NCBI GenBank assembly: GCA_019038735.1
Contig: JAHOYW010000185.1
Coordinates: 1 to 8,646, forward strand
Source of the DNA: Victivallales bacterium
GTDB lineage: Bacteria; Verrucomicrobiota; Lentisphaeria; Victivallales; Victivallaceae
Direction: 5' to 3'
Length of the DNA: 8,646 bases
Part shown: positions 1 through 7,034 of the stretch, piece by piece
Layout of the letters: the number at the start of each line of letters is the position of its first letter
How positions within the stretch are numbered: the stretch's first letter is position 1
Program-made: the position numbers and the translations under genes
The notes under the pieces: model-generated
What the model saw: only the letters and a program-made list of their open reading frames with translations
Database searches by the model: none
What the model was told of the DNA's origin: nothing

Positions 1-296
1 CGGATTCACACTTAAAGCCGGTGCTGGCATCAATAAAAACGCTTTACGACTTGGGTAAGCATGTTGAGTTGACTAATTTAGTGATTCCTGATAAAAATGA
101 TTCTATGGAATTAATTGATTCCTGGCTGAATTGGGTCGAAGCGAATCTGGATAAACAGCTTCCGCTGCATTTCAGCGCGTTTTTTCCGACACATGAATAT
201 CATTTGAGTCCGCGTACTCCTAAGGAAACACTTTTGCAGATAAAAAAACATGCTACTGCCCGTGGCTTTACATCTGTCTATTTGGGCAATATTTAA
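1..296 (+). CDS. amrS: AmrS-family radical SAM protein, C-terminal part only (gene runs off the left edge)
   Basis: The reading frame is open from base 3, so the gene begins outside the window and the methionine near base 21 is not a real start. About 97 residues of the C-terminal end are visible. They match the tail of the AmrS family (the radical SAM member of the AmmeMemoRadiSam set, related to pyruvate-formate-lyase activating enzymes): a helix ending Leu-Gly-Lys-His-Val-Glu, then LTNLVIP, an Asn-Asp pair, LPLHFSAFFP, a Pro-Arg-Thr-Pro-Lys-Glu-Thr-Leu segment and the terminal VYLGNI. The CxxxCxxC cluster motif that would prove radical SAM chemistry lies upstream and cannot be seen. The family's biological role is poorly settled; it is often found with a Memo-like and an AMMECR1-like protein, neither of which is in this window. 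The family call is fairly secure; any specific substrate is unknown. Confidence 0.8.
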   Translation, partial: DSHLKPVLASIKTLYDLGKHVELTNLVIPDKNDSMELIDSWLNWVEANLDKQLPLHFSAFFPTHEYHLSPRTPKETLLQIKKHATARGFTSVYLGNI

Positions 297-299
297 GCA

Positions 300-342
300 A
301 TTAAAGGCTTAAACATGATTTTTAGTTTATACGCTTAATTTT
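300..342 (+). terminator. Weak AT-rich hairpin after the AmrS-type gene
   Basis: Arms at 300-314 and 325-339 can pair at 11 of 15 positions around a 10-base loop, followed by a short T run. The stem is almost entirely A-T with an internal mismatch block, so it would be a poor intrinsic terminator. It is listed because it sits just behind the stop codon and ahead of a candidate promoter; it may be chance in AT-rich DNA. Confidence 0.22.
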
Positions 343-354
343 GTGCTTATTGCC

Positions 355-383
355 TTGTAAATATGTGTTGAGATGCGTATATT
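355..383 (+). promoter_or_regulatory. Candidate sigma70-type promoter for the exported-protein gene
   Basis: TTGTAA at 355-360 (4 of 6 to the -35 consensus) is separated by exactly 17 bases from TATATT at 378-383 (5 of 6 to the -10 consensus). Transcription would start near 390, leaving a leader of about 60 bases before the ATG at 450. The rest of the 297-449 gap is AT-rich, with nothing else I can recognise. A second TTGACT at 382-387 lacks a -10 box at a normal distance. Confidence 0.4.
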
Positions 384-436
384 GACTAGTGGTTTTATTA
401 ATACATTTTTTTAAATAGTTGAGAATAATTTTAAAA

Positions 437-442
437 AGAGGA
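437..442 (+). promoter_or_regulatory. Shine-Dalgarno that fixes the start of the exported-protein gene
   Basis: AGAGGA lies 7 bases before the ATG at 450 but only 1 base before an in-frame TTG at 444. The spacing favours the ATG. Confidence 0.6.
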
Positions 443-449
443 TTTGACG

Positions 450-1082
450 ATGACTAAAAAAATAATGATAATAGCTTTAATTGTGTGTTCGCTGTGCGCG
501 CTTAATTTTAATGCCAGTGCGGCTGAAGCATCGGGCAGAAAAACTCGTAGAGCCCGTAAAGCTGGTGGTTTTGATCGTGATCGCCCGAATAATTTTACTT
601 CGTCTATGAAAAAACTTGGCGGTTATTTTTTATGGTATATTCCTAATCGTCTTATTGACGCGACTGATATAATTACATTAAATGTAAGTGTCGGCGGCAG
701 CTTCCAAGCGGAAGTGCAGGCGACGCGTTTTGCCCAGATGGGCGGTAGCTATGGTCAAAGTTATTTTATGGCCAAGGCTTATTCACGCCAGTTTGGCTGT
801 GGTCATAAAACAACTAGCCGCTTCGGTTTAGTTAATCTGGAAAAGGAAGTAACATTTGTTGATGAGACGACTGGTACTGTTAAAGAATATGTGATTGATT
901 TTCCGGAATTTATAAGTGCTGATTATCATTTAGACGCTTTCCGTGATAAAGATGTGGACTTCTGGAAAATCGGCGGCAGTTTCGGGTGGGTTGTAGGAGT
1001 AGGTTTTGGTATTCATCCTCTAGAAATAGCGGATTTTGTTACCGGAATTTTCTGGCTTGATCTATCAAATGATGATTTTTAG
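450..1082 (+). CDS. Exported protein of unknown function, 210 residues
   Basis: I do not recognise a named family with certainty. Residues 1-24 form a standard Sec signal peptide: a Lys-Lys start, a hydrophobic core, and Ala-Ser-Ala before a likely cleavage after residue 24 or 25. C14 and C17 fall inside the hydrophobic core and do not form a convincing lipobox, so a soluble or surface protein is more likely than a lipoprotein. After the signal comes a very basic stretch (about 30-45, many Arg and Lys). Next is a segment with Leu-Ile-Asp-Ala-Thr-Asp-Ile (68-74) followed by alternating polar/apolar residues, with one mature cysteine at 117. The Gly-rich apolar tail runs GGSFGW..GVGFGIHPLEIADFV and ends in Asp-Asp. 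From memory, similar short proteins with a 'leucine-aspartate then valine-glycine' core and a 'PxEIxDF' tail occur in several Gram-negative phyla, but I cannot verify this. The gene stands alone, between a candidate promoter and a clear terminator. Confidence 0.8.
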   Translation: MTKKIMIIALIVCSLCALNFNASAAEASGRKTRRARKAGGFDRDRPNNFTSSMKKLGGYFLWYIPNRLIDATDIITLNVSVGGSFQAEVQATRFAQMGGSYGQSYFMAKAYSRQFGCGHKTTSRFGLVNLEKEVTFVDETTGTVKEYVIDFPEFISADYHLDAFRDKDVDFWKIGGSFGWVVGVGFGIHPLEIADFVTGIFWLDLSNDDF

Positions 1083-1114
1083 TTTATAAGTTTTAACTGT
1101 AGTGTTTTATTTTC

Positions 1115-1149
1115 GCCTCTCTGCCGTGTGTAGCGAGGCAAAACTTTTT
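1115..1149 (+). terminator. Intrinsic terminator between the exported-protein gene and mgtE
   Basis: GCCTC at 1115-1119 pairs with GAGGC at 1135-1139. After one mismatch the inner bases CTG and TAG extend the stem by two pairs and a wobble, around a 7-base loop. A run of five T follows at 1145-1149. A T run also precedes the left arm and an A run follows the right arm, so the structure could work in either direction. It separates the exported-protein gene from the downstream operon. Confidence 0.7.
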
Positions 1150-1187
1150 CAGGACTTTAATGATTACGCTTTCAGCTTAAGAGATTT

Positions 1188-1191
1188 GGAG
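1188..1191 (+). promoter_or_regulatory. Shine-Dalgarno that fixes a GTG start for mgtE
   Basis: GGAG sits 7 bases before the GTG at 1199, supporting this codon as the start. I see no convincing -35/-10 pair between the terminator at 1149 and this site, so the promoter of the operon remains unplaced. Confidence 0.6.
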
Positions 1192-1198
1192 ACTGCTT

Positions 1199-2560
1199 GT
1201 GGCGCATTTGGATAAAAAAAATATACAGCAATTGCTGGAAGCTAAAAAATTTGATGAGCTTCGGCAACAATTTTCCTCTACCGATCCGGCTGATGTCGCA
1301 GACGCGCTTGAGGAACTAGACAGCAGTGAACTGGAATTGGTTTTTTCTATTTTGGATAATGAGGCGGCATCAGAAGTTTTATCGGAAATGGACCCCGAAG
1401 AGGTGGAAGATGTCATCGAGAGCTTAGAACCTGCGCGTTTGGCAAAGGTCATGGAAGAAATGGCGCCTGATGACGCGGCTGACCTTTTTAATGAATTAGA
1501 TGCCCAGGAACAAAATCAGATTCTCCATTTTTTTGACCCAGTTAAAAAGAAAGAGATTCAGGAACTCGCGCATTACGAAGAGGACAGTGCCGGAGGTTTG
1601 ATGACTCCGGAATTTTGTGCGGTTTCTTCGGAAGCTACGGTTCAGCAGGCAATTGGAGCACTGGCTGAGGCGGATTATTCAGACCCTATAACTTCAGTAT
1701 TTGTTGTTGACCAAAAGGGGCTTCTTGTAGGCGATATTAATATTTCAGAACTTATTTCCAAGCCGGGTAAAGCTTTAGTGAAAGACGTTATTGATCCTGA
1801 TCCTGTGTTTGCGTTTGTTGATGAAGATCAGATGGAAGTGGCGCAGAAAGTTAGAAAATATGACTTACTGGTTATCCCGGTGGTTGATCATGATAAAAAA
1901 CTCATTGGTCGAATTACGGTGGATGACATCATTGATGTTATTGATGAAGAAGCGTCTGAAGATATAGCGCGTATGGCTGGAGCACCGGATATTGAGCATA
2001 ACGAATCTTCACCTTTATCAATTGTACGTCTGCGTTTACCTTGGTTGCTGATTACGATGGTAACGGGAACTTTAGTGAGTATTGTAATCCAAAAAATAAC
2101 CAATATTAAACCTGCGGTTTGTCTGGTGGCTTTTATTCCGGTTATACTCGGGATGGGCGGCAATACCGGAATGCAGGCGACAGCTGTAACTATCCGCAGT
2201 ATTGCTCTTGGTGAAATAAAGTTTTCACGTCTGGCGGGGATTTTTCGACGGGAAATGCTTGTTGGCGCAATAATGGGTACAGTTTGCAGTATAATAATTG
2301 CCGCGGTAGTTTGGGTCAATTTGATATATTTTGCTAATTTTGACCCTGGCATTTCACTATTCAGGCTAATTATAGTAGTAGCTTGTTCGATGTTCAGCGC
2401 GATGACTTTTGCGGCTTTAACCGGTACGGTTTTTCCAATAGTTCTTCATCGTTTTAATATTGATCCCGCGGTTGCTTCAGGGCCGTTCGTGTCAACAGGT
2501 AATGACTTGTCGGCTTCTCTGATTTATTTAGTTATGTGTTATTTGATGTTAACTGTTTAA
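1199..2560 (+). CDS. mgtE: MgtE-type Mg2+ channel/transporter, 453 residues
   Basis: A homodimeric inner-membrane channel that admits Mg2+ and is gated by cytoplasmic Mg2+. The full three-part layout is present. An acidic MgtE N-domain of helical repeats occupies about 1-130. A tandem CBS pair follows (about 133-255), opening with GGLMTPEF and containing LLVIPVVD and GRITVDDIIDVI. The five-helix membrane domain covers about 278-453, with PWLLITMVTG, the signature VILGMGGNTGMQATAV (315-330), and the last helix carrying DPAVASGPFVSTGNDLS. D436 in that last motif matches the aspartate that binds Mg2+ in the pore of characterised MgtE. Length is normal for the family and nothing is missing. The start is GTG with a well-placed GGAG. 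It is the first gene of a five-gene run; the next gene begins 10 bases after its stop. Confidence 0.95.
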   Translation: MAHLDKKNIQQLLEAKKFDELRQQFSSTDPADVADALEELDSSELELVFSILDNEAASEVLSEMDPEEVEDVIESLEPARLAKVMEEMAPDDAADLFNELDAQEQNQILHFFDPVKKKEIQELAHYEEDSAGGLMTPEFCAVSSEATVQQAIGALAEADYSDPITSVFVVDQKGLLVGDINISELISKPGKALVKDVIDPDPVFAFVDEDQMEVAQKVRKYDLLVIPVVDHDKKLIGRITVDDIIDVIDEEASEDIARMAGAPDIEHNESSPLSIVRLRLPWLLITMVTGTLVSIVIQKITNIKPAVCLVAFIPVILGMGGNTGMQATAVTIRSIALGEIKFSRLAGIFRREMLVGAIMGTVCSIIIAAVVWVNLIYFANFDPGISLFRLIIVVACSMFSAMTFAALTGTVFPIVLHRFNIDPAVASGPFVSTGNDLSASLIYLVMCYLMLTV

Positions 2561-2570
2561 TGGAGCTGTT

Positions 2571-4226
2571 ATGGCACTTTACAAAGAAAAAAAAATAAAT
2601 ACTGTTATTTTAATCTTACTGCTCCTTACAGTGTTTTTTGCGATATTTTCTCCATGGCGACTTGCTGAACGTGAATTATACTGGGATGAAGACTATTATG
2701 CGGTTCAGACTCTTGAATTGAAACATACTCCTTCGATAACTTTTGCTCATGGCGAATTTACTTATGACTCAAATCCGCTTTTTCCATTAATCGTATCCAC
2801 GCTTCAATCCACTTTTTCTCTGCCAGTAGAATTTGTCTTGCGTTTAGTGTCTCTTTTAGCTTTAGCGATGATTGCCTGTTTAGTTTGGGTGAGTGCCAAA
2901 AATGCAGGTGGCGTACAGGCTGCTGTGGTTGCAACGTCGGTTATGATTAGTTCGAATATTGTTATTGAAAAAACAATAGACGGCTATCCTGATACTTTAA
3001 CCCTGTTGTTTTTAATGCTGGGATGGTTGCTGTGGTTTTACTTTGGGGTTGGTCGCGGAAAGTGGAACTTAGCTTGGATTTTAGGTTTTTTCTTTTGTGG
3101 ATTAGCTTTTTATACTCAAGGTTTTATTGCTGTTTTATGTTTTATTTTACCTCTTGTTTTTATGCGTCGTCCAATGACTATATGGCCAAAATTAAAAAAG
3201 CCGGGCTTTGCTGTTGGTTTATTTATTCTTTTGCTTTTTGTCTTACTATGGTGGTTGCCGCATCTGATTTTTGCTCCTGAAATAGAGATTCGTCCTCTTG
3301 TTTTTGATGGTGAGGATATTTTGAGTTATTTGCAGCATCTGGCACTTTTTCCAATAGCTGTGGTTATACGTTTTCTACCGTGGAGCGTTCTGGCATGGGT
3401 GCCGTTTTGTGTTGCTTTTATGCCATTAGATAAATCACCTATTTTCAGCCGTTTTCTGAGAATATGGTTTTTTGCCTTATTTTTTGCCTTATGGTTCATA
3501 CCGAATTTTGAATCTCGATACATGCTTTTATTAGTTCCGCCGGTAGCGATACTTATAGGTATTAATTATGGTATTTTTATCCAGCGTTACGGTCGTTATT
3601 TTCCAAAGTTTTACAGCTATTTTGGCTGGCTGTCATTTCTTTGTGCCGGACTTGTCATGGGATTTTATTTTGCGCCTGAGGAATGGGTTGTGTCTGTTGC
3701 CTCGTTTTCCCGTGGTATTGAATTTCGCAATCTGGCTTCCAATCAGGTAAATGCTTATGTCGGGTCTGGATTAATGGTGGTGATTGGCATCACCCTGCTG
3801 CTCTACCGCAAGACGCCGATTTGGATGGTAATATTATTTTTTGGTTTTGTTCCATCATTATTTTTATGGAGTATAGTTATTCCATACAAGGCGCAGGCTC
3901 ACGGAAAACAGAACTTAGGAAAGCAACTGCGGGAAATTTTGCAGAAGGAAAATATTCCGGCGAATGAGATCATTTACAAGAGTGCGATTAAGGATTTGTA
4001 TGGTGAATGTTATTACATGGGCTATCAGGTGAAAAAAATATACACGCTTAAAGAACTTCCGGAAAACAAAGAAGTTATTTATTTGATAAGCACCGATTAT
4101 CCACAAGTTCCAAGCAGGGAATGGACCAATTTACTTCCTGAAAAGATGCAATATCGCGGACGTCCGATTGGCTTCAGGCGTGGTGTTCTGAAAAAACGAC
4201 AGTTTAAAAAATGGCCGCGAAGATGA
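2571..4226 (+). CDS. ArnT/PMT-like (GT-C fold) membrane glycosyltransferase, 551 residues
   Basis: A polytopic inner-membrane enzyme expected to move a sugar from a polyprenyl-phosphate carrier onto an acceptor on the periplasmic side. The first helix (about 8-27) is followed by an external loop with Glu-Leu-Tyr-Trp-Asp-Glu-Asp-Tyr-Tyr-Ala. D39-E40 fit the acidic catalytic motif of the ArnT/PMT superfamily, and a second acidic site lies in DGYPD (137-141). Roughly a dozen hydrophobic segments follow. FIPNFESRYMLLLVPP (309-324) resembles the conserved Arg-Tyr-x-Leu-Pro region before the last helices. The final 110 residues (about 441-551) are soluble and very basic at the end. The acceptor is not determined: lipid A (as for ArnT), another glycan or a protein are all possible. 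The gene has a GGAG 5 bases before ATG, follows mgtE closely, and its stop overlaps the next gene. Confidence 0.82.
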   Translation: MALYKEKKINTVILILLLLTVFFAIFSPWRLAERELYWDEDYYAVQTLELKHTPSITFAHGEFTYDSNPLFPLIVSTLQSTFSLPVEFVLRLVSLLALAMIACLVWVSAKNAGGVQAAVVATSVMISSNIVIEKTIDGYPDTLTLLFLMLGWLLWFYFGVGRGKWNLAWILGFFFCGLAFYTQGFIAVLCFILPLVFMRRPMTIWPKLKKPGFAVGLFILLLFVLLWWLPHLIFAPEIEIRPLVFDGEDILSYLQHLALFPIAVVIRFLPWSVLAWVPFCVAFMPLDKSPIFSRFLRIWFFALFFALWFIPNFESRYMLLLVPPVAILIGINYGIFIQRYGRYFPKFYSYFGWLSFLCAGLVMGFYFAPEEWVVSVASFSRGIEFRNLASNQVNAYVGSGLMVVIGITLLLYRKTPIWMVILFFGFVPSLFLWSIVIPYKAQAHGKQNLGKQLREILQKENIPANEIIYKSAIKDLYGECYYMGYQVKKIYTLKELPENKEVIYLISTDYPQVPSREWTNLLPEKMQYRGRPIGFRRGVLKKRQFKKWPRR

Positions 4227-5257
4227 GCTTGAGAGCATTAGCGAATTGTACATATTCAGATATGGAAAGTTTGGTCAAAGATCTCGGTCAGCCGGTTTTT
4301 CGGGCTAAGCAGATTATGGAATGGGTATTCAAACATTATGAGCTTGATCCTGAGCGGATGCTTAATCTACCCTTAAAACTACGGAAAGACTTAAAAACCA
4401 AGCTCATTTGTATGTCGTCAGAGATTAAAGAGCTAAGCAAGGGTGATGACAAAACTACAAAATTATTGATTTCCCTCTCCGATAAGGAAGCGGTGGAGAT
4501 GGTGATTATTCCTTCACGTGAACGTTTGACATTTTGTTTAAGTACTCAGGTCGGTTGTCCGGTTGGCTGTCGTTTCTGCGCAAGCGGAGAGGGCGGCTTG
4601 GTGCGCAATTTGGAAGCGCATGAAATTATCGAACAGCTTTACCATGGAATTGCTCATAGCGGCAGCTTCCCTGACAATATTGTTTTTATGGGGATTGGTG
4701 AAGGTTTATTGAATTTTGATAAGCTGGCGGCTGCGCTGGGGAAAATTACGGAAGCTGATTATATCGGAATGTCTCCACGACGGATAACTATTTCCACAAG
4801 CGGCTATGTCCCTGGGATTTATCGTCTTATAGAACTGGGTAAACCATTTATTTTAGCTGTCTCTCTACATGCTGTTGATGACGCGACCAGAGCTGAAATC
4901 ATACCGGGAAAATTGTGTTATCCGATTGCGGAAATACTGCAAGCCTGTGATGATTACGAAAAAGAAATCGGCAGAATGGTAACTTTTGAATATACTATGC
5001 TTGCCGGTATCAATGACAGCAATGCTGATGCTGAAAAACTGGCTAAGATGGCGCGTCGGCATCATGCCAAAATTAATTTGATTCCCTATAATGAAACATC
5101 TAAGGAATTTAAACGTCCTAAAGAGATTGATATTTTTAACTTTCGTGATATTCTAGAAAAGGTCGGAGTTACAGTAATGCTGCGTTTGGAAAAAGGCGGC
5201 AAAGTTAATGCAGCTTGCGGACAACTCAGGGTTCAACATATAAAAGATCAAAAATAA
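4223..5257 (+). CDS. rlmN: RlmN/Cfr-family radical SAM RNA methyltransferase
   Basis: This family places a methyl group on C2 of an adenine (A2503 of 23S rRNA, and A37 of some tRNAs for RlmN) by radical SAM chemistry. The numbering here counts from the upstream ATG at 4211 (348 residues). C116, C120 and C123 form the CxxxCxxC cluster motif. C109, seven residues before the cluster, and C336 in the terminal AACGQL match the two catalytic cysteines of RlmN (C118 and C355 in E. coli). NIVFMGIGE, RRITISTSG, LAVSLHA and NLIPYNE are also typical. One oddity: the normally GEP-type SAM-contact motif reads Gly-Glu-Gly (163-165). I prefer the ATG at 4223, which forms an ATGA overlap with the previous stop; 4211 is an alternative. 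Neither has a strong Shine-Dalgarno, so coupled translation is likely. RlmN is favoured over Cfr because the gene sits among housekeeping genes, but this is not proven. Confidence 0.88.
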   Translation: MSLRALANCTYSDMESLVKDLGQPVFRAKQIMEWVFKHYELDPERMLNLPLKLRKDLKTKLICMSSEIKELSKGDDKTTKLLISLSDKEAVEMVIIPSRERLTFCLSTQVGCPVGCRFCASGEGGLVRNLEAHEIIEQLYHGIAHSGSFPDNIVFMGIGEGLLNFDKLAAALGKITEADYIGMSPRRITISTSGYVPGIYRLIELGKPFILAVSLHAVDDATRAEIIPGKLCYPIAEILQACDDYEKEIGRMVTFEYTMLAGINDSNADAEKLAKMARRHHAKINLIPYNETSKEFKRPKEIDIFNFRDILEKVGVTVMLRLEKGGKVNAACGQLRVQHIKDQK

Positions 5258-5940
5258 TGATTAAAGATTTAGGAATAATAATAGCCGCCGCCGGAATAAG
5301 TTCAAGATTCGGAGGCAAGGATAAATTGCTGGAAAAACTTGATGGAATGCCCTTGTTTCTGCATTCGATCAGGAATTTTTATTCACTATGTCCGCTTGGA
5401 AATATGATTGTTGTTGTAAATCCTGACAAAGTGGCAGAATTTGAAAAAATTGCCGGAGATTATTTGCCGGAATATCAGTTGCGTTTTGTTGCCGGTGCAG
5501 AACTTCGTGCTCAATCGGTACGGAATGGAATGGCAGTTTTGATGCCGCAGACAAAGTTCGTCGCTATTCAGGACGCTGCCCGCCCGTGGTCAAGTCCCGG
5601 CTTGCTGGAGAAGTGCCTGAGCCGCGCGCGACTGCATGGTGGCGCAATTCCAGCAAAAGCCGTGGTTGATACTTTGAAGCGGACAAATAAAGATGGACGT
5701 ATAATTGATACTGTAGAACGGGATAATCTTTGGAGAGTTGAAACTCCACAAGTTTTTAATTTGGAACAACTCCTAGCTGCGAATAAACGGATCAGCGACA
5801 TGAATGTTGAATTTACTGATGATGCTTCAATCATGGAAGCCGCGGGCTATGAAGTATATATAGTTTGTAATCAAGAAAAAAACATGAAAATAACTTATCG
5901 TAAAGATATAATCAACGAGGAAAGCGAAAGTGCTTGCTAG
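5257..5940 (+). CDS. ispD: IspD, 2-C-methyl-D-erythritol 4-phosphate cytidylyltransferase, 227 residues
   Basis: The cytosolic third step of the MEP isoprenoid pathway: MEP plus CTP gives CDP-methylerythritol and pyrophosphate. The N-terminal nucleotide-binding loop reads IIAAAGISSRFGGKDK, with R17 and K23 in the catalytic Arg and Lys positions. IQDAARP (104-110) is the family signature, KAVVDTLKR (134-142) and TVERDNLWRVETPQVF (152-167) follow, TDDAS (187-191) is intact, and NMKIT (209-213) carries the late substrate-binding Lys. Length is normal for a stand-alone IspD with no IspF fusion. The ATG at 5257 shares its A with the preceding TAA, so an upstream ATG at 5215, inside the previous gene, is not needed. 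The Shine-Dalgarno is weak, which suggests translational coupling to the RlmN-like gene. The last 11 bases overlap the next gene. Confidence 0.93.
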   Translation: MIKDLGIIIAAAGISSRFGGKDKLLEKLDGMPLFLHSIRNFYSLCPLGNMIVVVNPDKVAEFEKIAGDYLPEYQLRFVAGAELRAQSVRNGMAVLMPQTKFVAIQDAARPWSSPGLLEKCLSRARLHGGAIPAKAVVDTLKRTNKDGRIIDTVERDNLWRVETPQVFNLEQLLAANKRISDMNVEFTDDASIMEAAGYEVYIVCNQEKNMKITYRKDIINEESESAC

Positions 5941-7030
5941 AAAAGTAAAACCAAATTTGGCTGCGGCTCCGGAATTTCCGGTGCGGCACTTGAATGTTAA
6001 AAAACTCAAGGACGGAATAGTCGTTCGCGTGCCGAATTGGCTCGGTGATATAGTAATGACTTTGCCGGCTCTTATGGAACTGAAAAAAATGCTGCCGGAA
6101 TATTGCGGCTTATTTGTAATATGTCCGCCAAGTGCCAAAGATCTATTCGAATCTTTAGCGATGATTGACTATGTTATTCCATTGGAGAAAGTTCATCGTA
6201 ACTGGTCTAAAGATGATTTGCAGAATGTCGTCAAGCTTCGTGCCGGGGCGGGAATATTATTTAATAATTCATTAAGAGATGCGGTTTTTATGCGTCTTGC
6301 CGGGATCAAACATCTGTATGGAGCTCAAGCGCGCGGACGCTCTATGCTCTTGAAACGTAGTTTCCCTTTTCCAGCGAGGCGTAGCAGAAGTTTGAATAAT
6401 TTGCATCATAGCAATAAATACCTTTCAATAGTTAAAGCTCTTGGAGCTTCTGACTGGAATGGTGATCTTCCTGAATTTACAATAAAATATCCTTTGCATC
6501 AGTCGATTCCTGAAGTTATAGATGTGTGCAGTCATCCCAGCTTGATGACGATTGCCGCTGGTGCCGCTTATGGCGGATCAAAACGATGGAGTGCTGAGAA
6601 CTTTAGAGAAGTAGCCAACTGGTGGATTAGCGAGGGGGGAATTGTTGTCGCGTTGGGGACAGCTAAAGAAAAAAATATTGCTGAAGAAGTCATCACCGGT
6701 CTGCCGCCTGAAAAAGCTTATAATATGGCAGGCAAAACTGATATGTGCGAATTAATGCATTTATTACTGAATTCTAAAATCTGCGTAGCTAATGATAGTG
6801 GAATAATGCACCTTTCTGCAGTTCTGGGAAAACCGGGAATTGCTATTTTTGGACCGACAGATCATTCTGCAACGGGTCCTATATCAAATTACTGGCGGGT
6901 TATCTATGATAAAATTGTCTGCTCACCTTGTTTCAAGCGCGAATGCCTATATGGTCATAGTCAGTGTATGAAATTATGCAGTCCAAGACGGGTTGTCGAA
7001 CAAATTCAGGAAGTGTTGAATACTGATTAG
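5930..7030 (+). CDS. waaF: WaaF-like ADP-heptose:LPS heptosyltransferase (GT9), 366 residues
   Basis: Transfers heptose from ADP-heptose to the growing LPS inner core at the cytoplasmic face of the inner membrane. The GT9 start motif RVPNWLGDIVMTLPA (33-47) is complete, with D40 in the place of the catalytic aspartate of WaaF/WaaC. GAAYGGSKRWS (211-221) holds the donor-binding Lys (K218). The donor-site signature NDSGIMHLSAVLGKPGIAIFG follows from residue 288, then GPTDHSATGP. The tail CSPCFKREC...C...C (331-350) is the cysteine-rich segment common in heptosyltransferase II sequences. About 28 extra residues precede the first motif. The start is GTG, with GAGG at 5917-5920, 9 bases upstream and inside ispD. 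It is the last gene of the run and ends 19 bases before the stop of the converging sigma factor gene. WaaF is the best fit; another core heptosyltransferase cannot be excluded. Confidence 0.88.
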   Translation: MLARKVKPNLAAAPEFPVRHLNVKKLKDGIVVRVPNWLGDIVMTLPALMELKKMLPEYCGLFVICPPSAKDLFESLAMIDYVIPLEKVHRNWSKDDLQNVVKLRAGAGILFNNSLRDAVFMRLAGIKHLYGAQARGRSMLLKRSFPFPARRSRSLNNLHHSNKYLSIVKALGASDWNGDLPEFTIKYPLHQSIPEVIDVCSHPSLMTIAAGAAYGGSKRWSAENFREVANWWISEGGIVVALGTAKEKNIAEEVITGLPPEKAYNMAGKTDMCELMHLLLNSKICVANDSGIMHLSAVLGKPGIAIFGPTDHSATGPISNYWRVIYDKIVCSPCFKRECLYGHSQCMKLCSPRRVVEQIQEVLNTD

Positions 7031-7034
7031 TTGA

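Larger units (their letters stand above)
1199..7030 (+). other. Predicted five-gene operon: mgtE, ArnT/PMT-like gene, rlmN-like gene, ispD, waaF
   Basis: All five genes are on one strand. Junctions from left to right: a 10-base gap, a 4-base ATGA overlap (16 bases if the earlier start is used), a 1-base TAATG overlap and an 11-base overlap. No terminator-like hairpin is visible between members. The terminator at 1115-1149 bounds the left side and a convergent gene bounds the right. Co-transcription is inferred from spacing only. Confidence 0.75.

Noticed and set aside
444..449. TTG at 444 as the start of the exported-protein gene
   Set aside because: It is only one base from the Shine-Dalgarno; the ATG at 450 has proper spacing.
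1177..1452. Serine-rich open frame on the minus strand opposite mgtE
   Set aside because: It is antisense to the acidic, strongly conserved N-terminal domain of MgtE; the serine bias is the mirror of Glu/Asp/Ala codons. No independent support.
1888..2352. 154-residue open frame on the minus strand inside mgtE
   Set aside because: It overlaps the conserved CBS and membrane domains of MgtE entirely and has no start signals or recognisable protein motif.
5215..5256. Upstream ATG at 5215 as the start of ispD
   Set aside because: It lies within the conserved C-terminus of the RlmN-like gene, adds residues not seen in IspD, and the ATG at 5257 sits exactly before the first conserved strand.
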